The notes under the pieces were generated by a model. The model ran no database searches. It was not told where the DNA came from and saw only the letters and a list, made by a program, of their open reading frames with translations. DNA of 36,820 bases. It comes from an uncultured Pseudomonadota bacterium (GTDB lineage: Bacteria > Myxococcota_A > UBA796 > CAJQPC01). The DNA is taken from assembly GCA_913060515.1 (NCBI GenBank), contig CAJXRZ010000061.1, positions 1 to 36,820 of the forward strand, read 5' to 3'. The translations under genes were made by a program, and so were the position numbers. Of the stretch, positions 6,619 through 14,243 are shown in pieces. Within the stretch, counting starts at the first letter, position 1, and each line of letters begins with the position of its first letter.

Positions 6619-9099
6619 CTACAGTTCCGTGGACTCAGGACTCTCGCTGTCCTCGGAGTCGCTGTCCTCGGAGTCGCTGTCCTCGGACTCAATAGCCAGG
6701 GGCTCGAACAGGTGGGCCCCTGTCGACGCACCGATGACTCCCAAGGAGCCTGCGTCTGCCCACACCGCTCCACTACCCGCGAGCTGGTCGACCACGCTGT
6801 AGCCAAGGCTGTCTACCCAGCCCCCGGAGCCCAGGAAGGAGCCGGTAGCTGTGTCCAGCAAGGGGACCTCGGCGCTGGTGCTAACCATCCAAACACTCTC
6901 ACCCGAAGACAAGCCTAGGAGGGCATCGCTGCCATGGTCTGGTCTGTTCAGCGTCGCACTGCTCAGCCCGAAGTCTCCACCACCGCGGCCATTGAGCACC
7001 ATGAAGGTCCGAGAGGCAAATCCCAAGGGTGTCGTGACCAGACCCGATCCGTCCAGGCTTGAGAGGGTCAAGAGACGCATAGAGAAGAAGCCAAGGGGCG
7101 CAGTGACCAAACCGGAGCCATCAAGGTCCAAGGCATAGGAAGCGCTCGACTGCCTTAGGCGCAAAGCCTTGGGCGTGAACACCAGCCCGAGGGGGGCCGT
7201 GACCAGGCCGGAGCCGCCAGCGTTGGCGCTGTAGGCGGTGATCTCCCCTTCCTCGTCCTCCCAAGCCCACAGCAATCCCTCAGGTCCGATGCCGCCCTCG
7301 GACAAGACTTCGTCCTGTTCGATCGCCGAAAGGAAGATCTCCAACTCATCGCTCACATAGAACATGGCTGTGGGGTGGTGCGTACGGTCATGTTTGTCGA
7401 CGATGGTGTCGACGCTCACCGACCAAACCAACCCCTGCTCGCCATCCAACATGGGCTCGGGTTCCAGGGTGCACACCCCCTCCTTGTCGGTCTTGCAACT
7501 CAGGGTCTGGCTTGCAGAGCCTGAAAGGGTGGCGACGACCTCCAAATCCTTGGCCCTCTTGCCGGCCTCGCTCTCAACGGTCACCACAAAGTAGGGCTGC
7601 ACAAGGCCATCTTCCATCTCAGCCATTGGCAAGACTGCAACATGGAAGGGGCCCATCTTCTTGTCCCGATCGCTGCAAGACTCCTTCAAGACTCCGTCCA
7701 AATGCACCGTTCCTGAGCCCTCGGCTTCCTCGATCTTCCCCTTGACCTTGTGGGCCCCTTGAAGAAGGAAGAACACGTCTTGGGACTCGGCCCCGTTGGC
7801 CAATGCCAGCGCCACCGAGCCACTCACCAGAGCGGTCGCCTGGGATGTGCCTGCCATGAACCACAGCCCCGTTTGGCTGGGGTCCTGAGGATAGATACTC
7901 TCGGCCAGGATGCCGTCTGGGTAGCCGTCTTTGTTGGCGTCCACGCTCAGATCGCCTCCGGGCGCCAAGAGATCCAGGGTGGTTGAGCGGTTGCTGTAGT
8001 CCGCGATCCAGTCTTCGGCCTTGCTTCCCTTGCCGTAGCCGGTCGCCCCCACCGAGATGACCTGAGGGTGGGCGGCCGGCCAAGTAACCAGCCTCTCGCC
8101 GCTGTTTCCTGAAGCTGCGACCACCACTGCGCCCGAGTTGATGGCAGCATCCAATGCAGCGACCAGTGCGGGTGAAGCCCGGTAGTCACTTCCGAACGAG
8201 AGGCTGAGGTTGATCACATCAGCCTCGTTGGCCACTGCCCACGCGATGCCGTCAAGGAGCGCGACCTCCGAGCCCGAGTTGTCCTCGTCGAGCACCTTCA
8301 CAGGCATCAACGTGACCCCAGGGGCGACCCCCTCAACGGAGCCACTGCTGGCGATCAGACTAGCAATGTGCGTGCCATGCATGTGGTCATCGGTGGCCAC
8401 TGCGTCGGCGTTGACGAAGTCATAGGGCGCGACGATGGCAGAGGTACTTAAGCTCAGTGCCGCCTGCAGCTCCCCGTCGTCCACGTAGGCCACCCCAGTG
8501 TCGAGCACTGCGACCGTCACACCAGACAGATCCAAGAGGCCGGTCACTGGGACTTCCATAAGTTCCAAGTGCCATTGAGCCGGTTCCGCACGCAGCTTGG
8601 GGGTTTCGTTCGAGAGGCACCTTTTCTCCAAAACACCTGGGGCCTCGGAGGAACTCTGGGAGTGGGCGCCGAAGACCCTGCCGACCGGAGCGCTCTGTAC
8701 TCCAGCCGCATCCAGGCTGGCCATGAACTGCGCTGCGCTCTGCCCTTCCGGCACGGCGACAACTGCGAAGCCCGCTGGTCCAGCCGGCCGCAAGATCCGG
8801 AGGTCCGAGGTGCGGACGAGCGATTCGGCTGCCTGAGCCGACACCATTACTTGACCTGAGAAGTAGGTCGGCTGTTTGCTGGACTCGGACTGGCCTGGAA
8901 GGACCAACGCCTCGGCAAACGCCTCTGGCGCAGCTTGGGTCAGCAACTCGCCGCTCCCGGCCCGCACCTGGAGCCTTGGCCGCTCGGGAGCGCTCGGCTG
9001 TCCAGCGGACCCAGCCGGGGTCACCTCTCTGGCCAAGAAGACGAGGCCGACGGCAAGCCCCGCCATAAGGATTGAAGTACGCCTTGATGGTACATGCAT
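6619..9099 (-). CDS. Exported subtilisin-like (S8) serine protease B with triplicated GSGLVT(T/A)PLG motif
   Basis: Tandem paralogue of protease A, 826 residues from ATG 9099. This start aligns MHVPSRRTSILMAGLAVGLV with A's N-terminus; a 43-residue longer reading from 9228 has no counterpart and overlaps the upstream gene. Catalytic residues: Asp200 (VLDTG), His241 (HMHGTHIAS), Asn332 (AASGN), Ser419 in the more canonical AGTSQATA. It lacks A's long repeat linker. The C-terminal region carries the GSGLVT(T/A)PLG motif three times, in the same order and spacing as A. It ends in an acidic Ser/Glu/Asp tail (EDSDSEDSDSEDSESPES). A GATAAT -10-like box stands at 9178-9183 (minus) in the 125-bp gap upstream, without a convincing -35. 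Likely secreted or cell-surface; substrate unknown. Confidence 0.93.
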   Translation of the reverse strand: MHVPSRRTSILMAGLAVGLVFLAREVTPAGSAGQPSAPERPRLQVRAGSGELLTQAAPEAFAEALVLPGQSESSKQPTYFSGQVMVSAQAAESLVRTSDLRILRPAGPAGFAVVAVPEGQSAAQFMASLDAAGVQSAPVGRVFGAHSQSSSEAPGVLEKRCLSNETPKLRAEPAQWHLELMEVPVTGLLDLSGVTVAVLDTGVAYVDDGELQAALSLSTSAIVAPYDFVNADAVATDDHMHGTHIASLIASSGSVEGVAPGVTLMPVKVLDEDNSGSEVALLDGIAWAVANEADVINLSLSFGSDYRASPALVAALDAAINSGAVVVAASGNSGERLVTWPAAHPQVISVGATGYGKGSKAEDWIADYSNRSTTLDLLAPGGDLSVDANKDGYPDGILAESIYPQDPSQTGLWFMAGTSQATALVSGSVALALANGAESQDVFFLLQGAHKVKGKIEEAEGSGTVHLDGVLKESCSDRDKKMGPFHVAVLPMAEMEDGLVQPYFVVTVESEAGKRAKDLEVVATLSGSASQTLSCKTDKEGVCTLEPEPMLDGEQGLVWSVSVDTIVDKHDRTHHPTAMFYVSDELEIFLSAIEQDEVLSEGGIGPEGLLWAWEDEEGEITAYSANAGGSGLVTAPLGLVFTPKALRLRQSSASYALDLDGSGLVTAPLGFFSMRLLTLSSLDGSGLVTTPLGFASRTFMVLNGRGGGDFGLSSATLNRPDHGSDALLGLSSGESVWMVSTSAEVPLLDTATGSFLGSGGWVDSLGYSVVDQLAGSGAVWADAGSLGVIGASTGAHLFEPLAIESEDSDSEDSDSEDSESPESTEL
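6646..6690 (-). repeat. 15-bp direct repeat x3 encoding the acidic tail of protease B
   Basis: GCTGTCCTCGGAGTC occurs at 6646-6660 and 6661-6675, and with one change at 6676-6690. On the coding strand each unit encodes DSEDS. Protease A has no such tail. Confidence 0.85.
7022..7214 (-). repeat. Three copies encoding GSGLVT(T/A)PLG in protease B
   Basis: Copies lie near 7022-7050, 7090-7119 and 7186-7214. Their DNA has diverged more between copies than in protease A (for example ctgtgac against ggtcacc versions of the Val-Thr codons), yet the peptide is kept except for Thr to Ala. That pattern suggests selection on the protein motif. Confidence 0.85.
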
Positions 9100-9224
9100 G
9101 TCTGAGCCTGGGTGGGAGGTACACCGGGGATCGGACACCGAGCTGCCTTTATGAGGCCCGAGAGAAAAACAGGTCCAATTATCCCAAACACTATCTGAGG
9201 ATACACCTGTTTGGAGGCGACTCC

Positions 9225-10388
9225 TCAACCCTCCAAGAAGCTCTTCATGTAGTTCAGATCTTCAACTCCAGCTGCAATAGTCGTGTGCACCAAGGGCTCC
9301 ACAGTGTCCAACATCACAGCCAGCTCCGTGGTCTCGCGGTGGCCCACACTGGCCTGGTACGCGCCGGGATGCGGTCCGTGGGCGATGCCACGGGGATGCA
9401 TGCTGATGCTGCCGGGACCCACGCCCTTGCGGGAAGTGAAGTTCCCTCGGACATAGAACAAGAACTCGTCCACATCCACGCTGTGGTGCGGGTAGGGACA
9501 CGGGATAGACTTGGGATGGAAGTCCACGGCACGGGGCACGAAGCTGCAGATCAGCGCACCGCGGGTTCCGAAGGTGCCATGCCAATCCGGGGGCAGGTGC
9601 ACCAAGCCCGCACGGGGCTGGAAGTTCAGGATTGGAAAGACCCAGGGGTAGACGGTGCCGTCCCAGCCCACGACATCGGTCAGGGAGTTCCGCAGCTTGA
9701 AGCCGTGAAAAACGCCGGCCCGCTTGACCACCAACTCCCGAATCCCGTCGTCCACTGGACCAAGGAACTCAGGCCGCTCAAAGTCGCGGTGGCAGTAGGG
9801 CGCGTCCATGCGCAGCTGTCCGAGGGGGTTTCGCCACTGCTTAAGCAGGCCCAGGTTGCCCAGGCACTCGATGCTCAGCCAGTGTTGCTCTACGCCCTCA
9901 TCCAGGATGAAACGGTGGGCCACGCCTCGGGGCACCATCACGTAGTCATCCTGCTTGAAGCGCAGGTCTCCGAAGGGCGTACGCAGTACACCGCTGCCCT
10001 TGAAGATGAAGTACAAGTCGTCGCCGTCGGAGTTGATGGCGTAGACCGGGTCAGACTCCGAGGGGTGCAGGGTGCCGACGATGACGTCCTTGTTGAAGAT
10101 CAAGGGCAGTCGGCAGTCGATGGGCGGCCCCCCCAGGGGCTTCATGTCCTGGGTCTTGAAGTGGCGCTTGGCCAAGGCCTGATCTGCCGCAGCCTGGGGC
10201 TGGGCGTAGCCGTGCGCGGTCTTCATGGGCATGTGCTCATGAGGACGGTGCTGGTGGTACAGGATGCTGTAGGGGCCATCAAATGCCTGACGGGTCAGAC
10301 ACTCCTCCCAGTACAGGGAGCCGTCAGGCTGCTCGAAGGTGATGTGGTGCTTGGCCGGGACCTGGCCGGCGACCATGCGATCCAACAT
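9225..10388 (-). CDS. hmgA: Homogentisate 1,2-dioxygenase
   Basis: Fe(II) enzyme that opens the homogentisate ring to 4-maleylacetoacetate; cytoplasmic, 387 residues, the length of the shorter bacterial forms. The iron site is visible: His302 and Glu308 in HHSVDVDEF and His337 in IAHGPHPG, matching the His/Glu/His set of the human enzyme (335/341/371) with the same His-to-Glu spacing of six. The N-terminus (SILYHQHRPHEHMPM) and central cupin stretch (LYFIFKGSGVLRTPFGDL) also fit. It is last in the fahA-maiA-hpd-hmgA operon; its ATG shares one base with the hpd stop (TGATG), so translation is coupled, with AGAGGG about ten bases upstream. A 7-base inverted repeat (TTGGAGG/CCTCCAA, 9211-9236) spans the stop codon and could be a weak terminator. 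Confidence 0.95.
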   Translation of the reverse strand: MLDRMVAGQVPAKHHITFEQPDGSLYWEECLTRQAFDGPYSILYHQHRPHEHMPMKTAHGYAQPQAAADQALAKRHFKTQDMKPLGGPPIDCRLPLIFNKDVIVGTLHPSESDPVYAINSDGDDLYFIFKGSGVLRTPFGDLRFKQDDYVMVPRGVAHRFILDEGVEQHWLSIECLGNLGLLKQWRNPLGQLRMDAPYCHRDFERPEFLGPVDDGIRELVVKRAGVFHGFKLRNSLTDVVGWDGTVYPWVFPILNFQPRAGLVHLPPDWHGTFGTRGALICSFVPRAVDFHPKSIPCPYPHHSVDVDEFLFYVRGNFTSRKGVGPGSISMHPRGIAHGPHPGAYQASVGHRETTELAVMLDTVEPLVHTTIAAGVEDLNYMKSFLEG

Positions 10389-11524
10389 CAGATTCGGCCC
10401 TCTGCTCGCTGTTGCCTCTCGATGGACTCGAAGAGGGCGCGGAAGTTGCCGCCCCCAAAGCCCTTGTCGCCCTTGCGCTGGATGACCTCGTAGAAGAAGG
10501 GACCGGCGTCTGCCTCCTCGTAGAGCCCAGCGGCCTCCTGCATGAAGATCTGCAGCAGGTAGGCATGCTCAGCCTTGCCGTCGATGAGGATCTCCAGCTC
10601 CCGCAGGGTCTCGATTTCCTCGTCGATGCGCTGGATGCCGGACTGCTCGATGCGCTGCGGCATCATGTCGTAATAGCTGGCAGGGGTGGGCATGAAGCGC
10701 AGCCCCTTCTCTCGCATCTGGCGCACTGCGGGGATGATGTCGCGCACGGTCATGGCCGCGTGCTGGATGCCGTCGCTGCGCAGGTCTTGCACGAAGAGCG
10801 CGATCTGGCTGGCGTCGAAGAAGGGCCGCTGGGGCTCGTTGTTGGCGAACTTCACGCCGCTGTTGGGGTCCCACATGACCACGGACTTGAGGCCCGAGCC
10901 GCTGGTACGGGCTGGGTCCACGTCCACGGTGTGGAAGTTGATGCCCCAGTAGCGCTCAAATCCCATCACGTGCTCCATCCAGAGCAGGGCAGGAGAGAGG
11001 GTGGAGAAGTTGCTGGTGATGTGGTCAAAGTGTCCAAAGCGCAGGCTGTTGTGCTCGCCGAGCTCCCGACCCTTGATGCCCTGGTAGAGGCCACCCTTCT
11101 GCACGCGCTCGACGAAGCGCCACACAGCCTGGAAAGGCGTGGTGATGCCGAACTGCTTGAGGGCCCGGCCGTCGCCGTCCACCTGCTCCTCGACATCGCA
11201 GATGGGGGTGCCACCGCGGGACTCGATGAGCTTCAGCGCCTTGTCCGCGTCCTGGACCTGGAAAACCAGCTCGGCCACACCGGCCGGGTGGGTCTTGAGC
11301 CACTTGGCGGCCCGGCTCTCTTCAGTCACGGGCGCGACGACCAAGACCTTGCAGCGGTGGGCCTGGAAGAGAATGGTGCGCTCTCCACTGGCCGCTTCGT
11401 GCTCAGGGGTGGACTCACCGGCGATGGCAAAGTCCAAGTGCTCCACGTAGAAGCGGCGACTGCGCTCCAAGTCGCGCACGATGTAGACCATGCATTCCAG
11501 GGTCTTGATTCCAACGGGCTCCAT
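10388..11524 (-). CDS. hpd: 4-hydroxyphenylpyruvate dioxygenase
   Basis: Converts 4-hydroxyphenylpyruvate to homogentisate with Fe(II) and O2, the step before HmgA. 378 residues, normal for the family, with two glyoxalase-fold halves. The iron ligands are in the C-terminal half: His168 (FDHIT), His255 (GIQHAAM) and Glu346 (GPFFYEVIQRKG). The C-terminal lid GFGGGNFRALFESIE, which closes over the active site, is intact. It lies nine bases after maiA and overlaps hmgA by one base, so it is clearly inside one transcript. No phenylalanine hydroxylase or aromatic aminotransferase gene is in the window; these must be elsewhere if the pathway starts from Phe or Tyr. Confidence 0.96.
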   Translation of the reverse strand: MEPVGIKTLECMVYIVRDLERSRRFYVEHLDFAIAGESTPEHEAASGERTILFQAHRCKVLVVAPVTEESRAAKWLKTHPAGVAELVFQVQDADKALKLIESRGGTPICDVEEQVDGDGRALKQFGITTPFQAVWRFVERVQKGGLYQGIKGRELGEHNSLRFGHFDHITSNFSTLSPALLWMEHVMGFERYWGINFHTVDVDPARTSGSGLKSVVMWDPNSGVKFANNEPQRPFFDASQIALFVQDLRSDGIQHAAMTVRDIIPAVRQMREKGLRFMPTPASYYDMMPQRIEQSGIQRIDEEIETLRELEILIDGKAEHAYLLQIFMQEAAGLYEEADAGPFFYEVIQRKGDKGFGGGNFRALFESIERQQRAEGRI

Positions 11525-11533
11525 TGAAGTCTC

Positions 11534-12163
11534 CTACTGTGCGTCAGGCTGACGGTCGGGTTGGGCTGCCAGAAAGGCGGGGTGCTGCTGCACGGCCATC
11601 TCGGCGCGCAGCAGGGTGGGCCAGGCGCTGACATCACAGCCCCAGCGCCGGGCGTTGAAGAGCTGGGGAATCAGGCAGACCTCAGCATAGCTGGGCGCAT
11701 CCCCCACCAGGAAGGGGCCAGGGGTGCCCGCGACGCTCTGCTCCAGGCGGTCCATGCCGTCCTGAATGACGCTGCGCATCCAGGCCACCTTGTCGGCGCC
11801 AAAGTCTGCGTGCAGACGCTTGACCAAGGACAGGTTCTGCATGGGCTGAACGCTGGAGTTGATGACCTCGGCGATGCGACGGGCTTCTGCGCGCTGCAAG
11901 GGGGCCTTGGGCAACAGCGCCGGCTCAGGGTGCTGCTCCTCCAGGTACTCCAAAATCGCCATCGACTGACCCAAGTAGACGCCGTCTACTTCCAGGACGG
12001 GCACCTGCCCCATGGGGTTGCGCGCCAGGTGTTCAGACTGGAGCTGCTCGCCGCCCTCGCGCACCAGGTGCACGGGCACATTCTCGAAGTCCAAGCCCTT
12101 GTAGTGCAGTGCGATGCGCACCCGCCAAGAACTCGAGCTGCGCCAATAGCCGTACAGGGTCAT
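11534..12163 (-). CDS. maiA: Maleylacetoacetate isomerase (zeta-class GST)
   Basis: Glutathione-dependent cis-trans isomerase turning maleylacetoacetate into fumarylacetoacetate. 209 residues, typical length. The zeta signature SSSSWRVRIAL is at residues 9-19 (usual form SSCSWRVRIAL; the Cys position is Ser here). The glutathione-site loop NPMGQVPVLEVDG follows, then QSMAILEYLEE, then an all-helical C-terminal half. The ATG follows the fahA TGA directly (TGAATG), so the two are translationally coupled. Need for this enzyme implies glutathione or an equivalent thiol in the organism (inference). Confidence 0.94.
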   Translation of the reverse strand: MTLYGYWRSSSSWRVRIALHYKGLDFENVPVHLVREGGEQLQSEHLARNPMGQVPVLEVDGVYLGQSMAILEYLEEQHPEPALLPKAPLQRAEARRIAEVINSSVQPMQNLSLVKRLHADFGADKVAWMRSVIQDGMDRLEQSVAGTPGPFLVGDAPSYAEVCLIPQLFNARRWGCDVSAWPTLLRAEMAVQQHPAFLAAQPDRQPDAQ

Positions 12164-13162
12164 TCAGTTTCCGGGAGCTGGCTGGGAGCCGGCCACGACC
12201 GTCTGGCTGATGTGTCCGAAGACCTCGACATCGTTCCCGTCGCTCACCCAGATTCTGACGTGGTCGCCAGGCTTGAGGTACTCGGTGGTCGCGGTCCCCG
12301 TGGCGATGGTCTCGAGCATGCGCACCTCGCTCAAGCAGCTGGAGCCCTTGGAGGTGTCGATGTTGGAGACCGTGCCCGAGCCCAAGATGGTTCCAGCGGT
12401 CAAGGCGCGGGTGCGCGCGATGTGCTGAATGAGGTCGAAGAAGGAGAAGTGCATCTCGGGTCCGGCCGCCAAGTCACCAGCGTTCTCGCCGTTGAGCAGG
12501 GTCTTGACGTTCAGGTGCATGCGCCCCTCTTGCCAAGCAGGGCCCAGCTCATCCGGGGTCACAGCGAAGGGCGAGAACGCGGTCGCTGGCTTGCCGTTGA
12601 AGAAACCGAAGCCCTTCTTGAGCTCTGCAGGAATCAGCCCACGCAAGGTGATGTCGTTGCAGATCATGACCAAGCGAATGTGTGGCTCGGCATCCTTGGC
12701 TTTGACGCCCTGCGGGGTGTCCCCGAGAATCACACAGACCTCGCTCTCAAAGTCCAAGCCCCACTTGGTGTCAGCGATTGGAATGTCTGCGTGTGGCGGC
12801 AGGAAGACGCCGGAGCCGCCCTGATAGACCAGAGGGTCGGTCTCGAGGGTGGCGGGTGGCTCGGCGTTGCGCGCCTTGCGGACCAGCACCACGTGGTTGA
12901 TGTAGGCGGAGCCGTCGATCCACTCGTAGGCCCGAGGCAGGGGACTGTGGAAGTCCGCCAGGTTCACGGCCTCTCCGGCAATCTCACCCAGCTCCAGCTG
13001 GTTGAAGCGCGCGGTGAGCTTTGGGGAGAGGGTCTCCCAGTTGTCCAAAGCGAACTGGAGGGTGGGCGCGATGCCCGTCGCAGGGGTCATGCGGGTGCCA
13101 TCGCGGCTGACCAGGACCAAGGTGCCGTCGCGGCCACCGGCGCGCAGAGTTCCGAGCTTCAT
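12164..13162 (-). CDS. fahA: Fumarylacetoacetate hydrolase
   Basis: Cleaves fumarylacetoacetate to fumarate and acetoacetate, the last step of homogentisate breakdown. 332 residues, typical of the shorter bacterial enzymes. Probable divalent-metal ligands are Asp70 (NLADFHSP), Glu139 and Glu141 (GLDFESEVC) and Asp170 (MICNDITLRGL), the family's Asp/ExE/Asp set. GGSGVFLPPHADIP is also conserved. First gene of its operon; GGAGG stands six bases before the ATG. A 10-codon reading frame (13159-13191, minus) ends in a TGA overlapping this ATG and may be a chance leader. The 80 bp up to endA holds no promoter I can name. Confidence 0.94.
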   Translation of the reverse strand: MKLGTLRAGGRDGTLVLVSRDGTRMTPATGIAPTLQFALDNWETLSPKLTARFNQLELGEIAGEAVNLADFHSPLPRAYEWIDGSAYINHVVLVRKARNAEPPATLETDPLVYQGGSGVFLPPHADIPIADTKWGLDFESEVCVILGDTPQGVKAKDAEPHIRLVMICNDITLRGLIPAELKKGFGFFNGKPATAFSPFAVTPDELGPAWQEGRMHLNVKTLLNGENAGDLAAGPEMHFSFFDLIQHIARTRALTAGTILGSGTVSNIDTSKGSSCLSEVRMLETIATGTATTEYLKPGDHVRIWVSDGNDVEVFGHISQTVVAGSQPAPGN

Positions 13163-13242
13163 GAGGTGCCTCCAATATCAGTGGAGCCCATCGCTTAGCC
13201 GGGTCAGGCGACCGATGCAGGTGCCGTCTTTGTTCCCTCGCC

Positions 13243-14151
13243 TCAGTCCTGTGGAGGCACGAGGGGGCAGACCACCCAGGGGTTGGCCTGAGCCTGATAG
13301 TCCGCGATCTTCAGGCTTCGCTCGATGTCCAGGGCTGAGGGTGGATCCTGGGCAGCCCAGCTCAGAAAGAGCGCCTCATTGCCCCAGAGATCCGCGCCGT
13401 ATCGGTCCTGCATGTAGAGCATGGCTCGGGCGGCGTCTCCCTTGTGCTCATCCCGCGGCTCGAACACCTCTACGCCGCTGGCGTCTTCCCCCACCTTGGA
13501 GCCGCCCTCGCTCCAGTCTCCGCTGCCGTCCACAACGCCCAAGGGGAAGCTTCCTCTGCGGTTGTTCGCGTAGGAGTCCGTCGGGAAGAGATGGTGCAGA
13601 TCGCAGCGGGCCGGGTAGTCGCTGGCCCCTTGGCTCTGGGGCCAGGTGTGCTCGGTGTTCATGTCATCGCCTTCTGGCTTTCCCTCGGCCACCGAGACCA
13701 TGCGACCGGTGTAGACGCACTCGACCAGGTCGTCCACGGGGTCCAAGCGCTCAAACATCCACTTGGTCGCGTAGCTGTAGTCCTGGGAGGTGCAGGCATC
13801 CTCGGTGAGCAGACCGGGCACCTTGGATGCGGGGTTGTTCGCCCCCTTCATCTCATCCCAGAAGCCCGCCTCTGAGCAGGGCTCGCAGTCCATGACCCCA
13901 TCCCCGTTCTCATCGCTCTCGCCCCATGCGGGACTGCCATCGCAGTCACTGTCCAGCCCATCGCAGAGCTCTTCGGCTCCGGGGTACTTGGCTGGGTCAT
14001 CCGGCGCACAGTCCTGGGCGTCGGGCACCCCATCGCCATCGGAGTCCGGTCCCTCTTCTACAGACGTGTCCGTGGTGTCATCCACCCCATCGCTGGGGGT
14101 GTCTTTGGCGCAAGCGAGGGCGAGGAGCAGGGTGATCATGGCCCCCAACAT
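13243..14151 (-). CDS. Lipoprotein endonuclease I (EndA/NucM family) with MopE-type metal-binding repeat
   Basis: Predicted envelope-anchored non-specific DNA endonuclease, 302 residues. Start ATG 14151 gives signal MLGAMITLLLALAC with lipobox LALAC (Cys14); ATG 14139 is also possible. A longer GTG reading from 14232 would translate through the terminator hairpin at 14177-14204 and is rejected. After an acidic linker come calcium-binding type-3-like DSDGDGVPDAQDC and a MopE-type repeat (DCAPDDPAKYPGAEELCDG). The nuclease domain follows, with CVYTGRM, the EndA signature EHTWPQS (general base His), CDLHHLFPTDSYANNRRG and an FPLG segment. It probably degrades extracellular DNA for nutrition or predation (inference). 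It stands alone between the flotillin operon and fahA. Confidence 0.88.
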   Translation of the reverse strand: MLGAMITLLLALACAKDTPSDGVDDTTDTSVEEGPDSDGDGVPDAQDCAPDDPAKYPGAEELCDGLDSDCDGSPAWGESDENGDGVMDCEPCSEAGFWDEMKGANNPASKVPGLLTEDACTSQDYSYATKWMFERLDPVDDLVECVYTGRMVSVAEGKPEGDDMNTEHTWPQSQGASDYPARCDLHHLFPTDSYANNRRGSFPLGVVDGSGDWSEGGSKVGEDASGVEVFEPRDEHKGDAARAMLYMQDRYGADLWGNEALFLSWAAQDPPSALDIERSLKIADYQAQANPWVVCPLVPPQD

Positions 14152-14176
14152 CACCCCCCGACCCCAGGAAGGCAAA

Positions 14177-14204
14177 CGCCGGACCCACCTTTGTGGATCC
14201 GGCG
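14177..14204 (-). terminator. Rho-independent terminator of the NfeD/SPFH operon
   Basis: Minus-strand RNA forms a 12-bp stem CGCCGGAUCCAC/GUGGGUCCGGCG with one G-U pair and an AAAG loop, followed by a short UUU. It lies 40-67 bases after the second SPFH stop codon and before endA, so it separates the two units and rules out the GTG start of endA at 14232. Confidence 0.75.
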
Positions 14205-14243
14205 TATGCGAGGCCAAGCTGGCCACGGTCACTTCAGCAGAGA

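Noticed and set aside
9072-10493. 473-residue plus-strand frame across hmgA
   Set aside because: His/Val-rich antisense shadow of hmgA and hpd, with no ribosome site or recognisable domain. The same holds for the long plus-strand frames over fahA/maiA (11561-13198), the SPFH genes and pdxA.
14152-14232. GTG start of the endonuclease at 14232
   Set aside because: Translation would run through the 14177-14204 terminator and place the lipoprotein signal internally.
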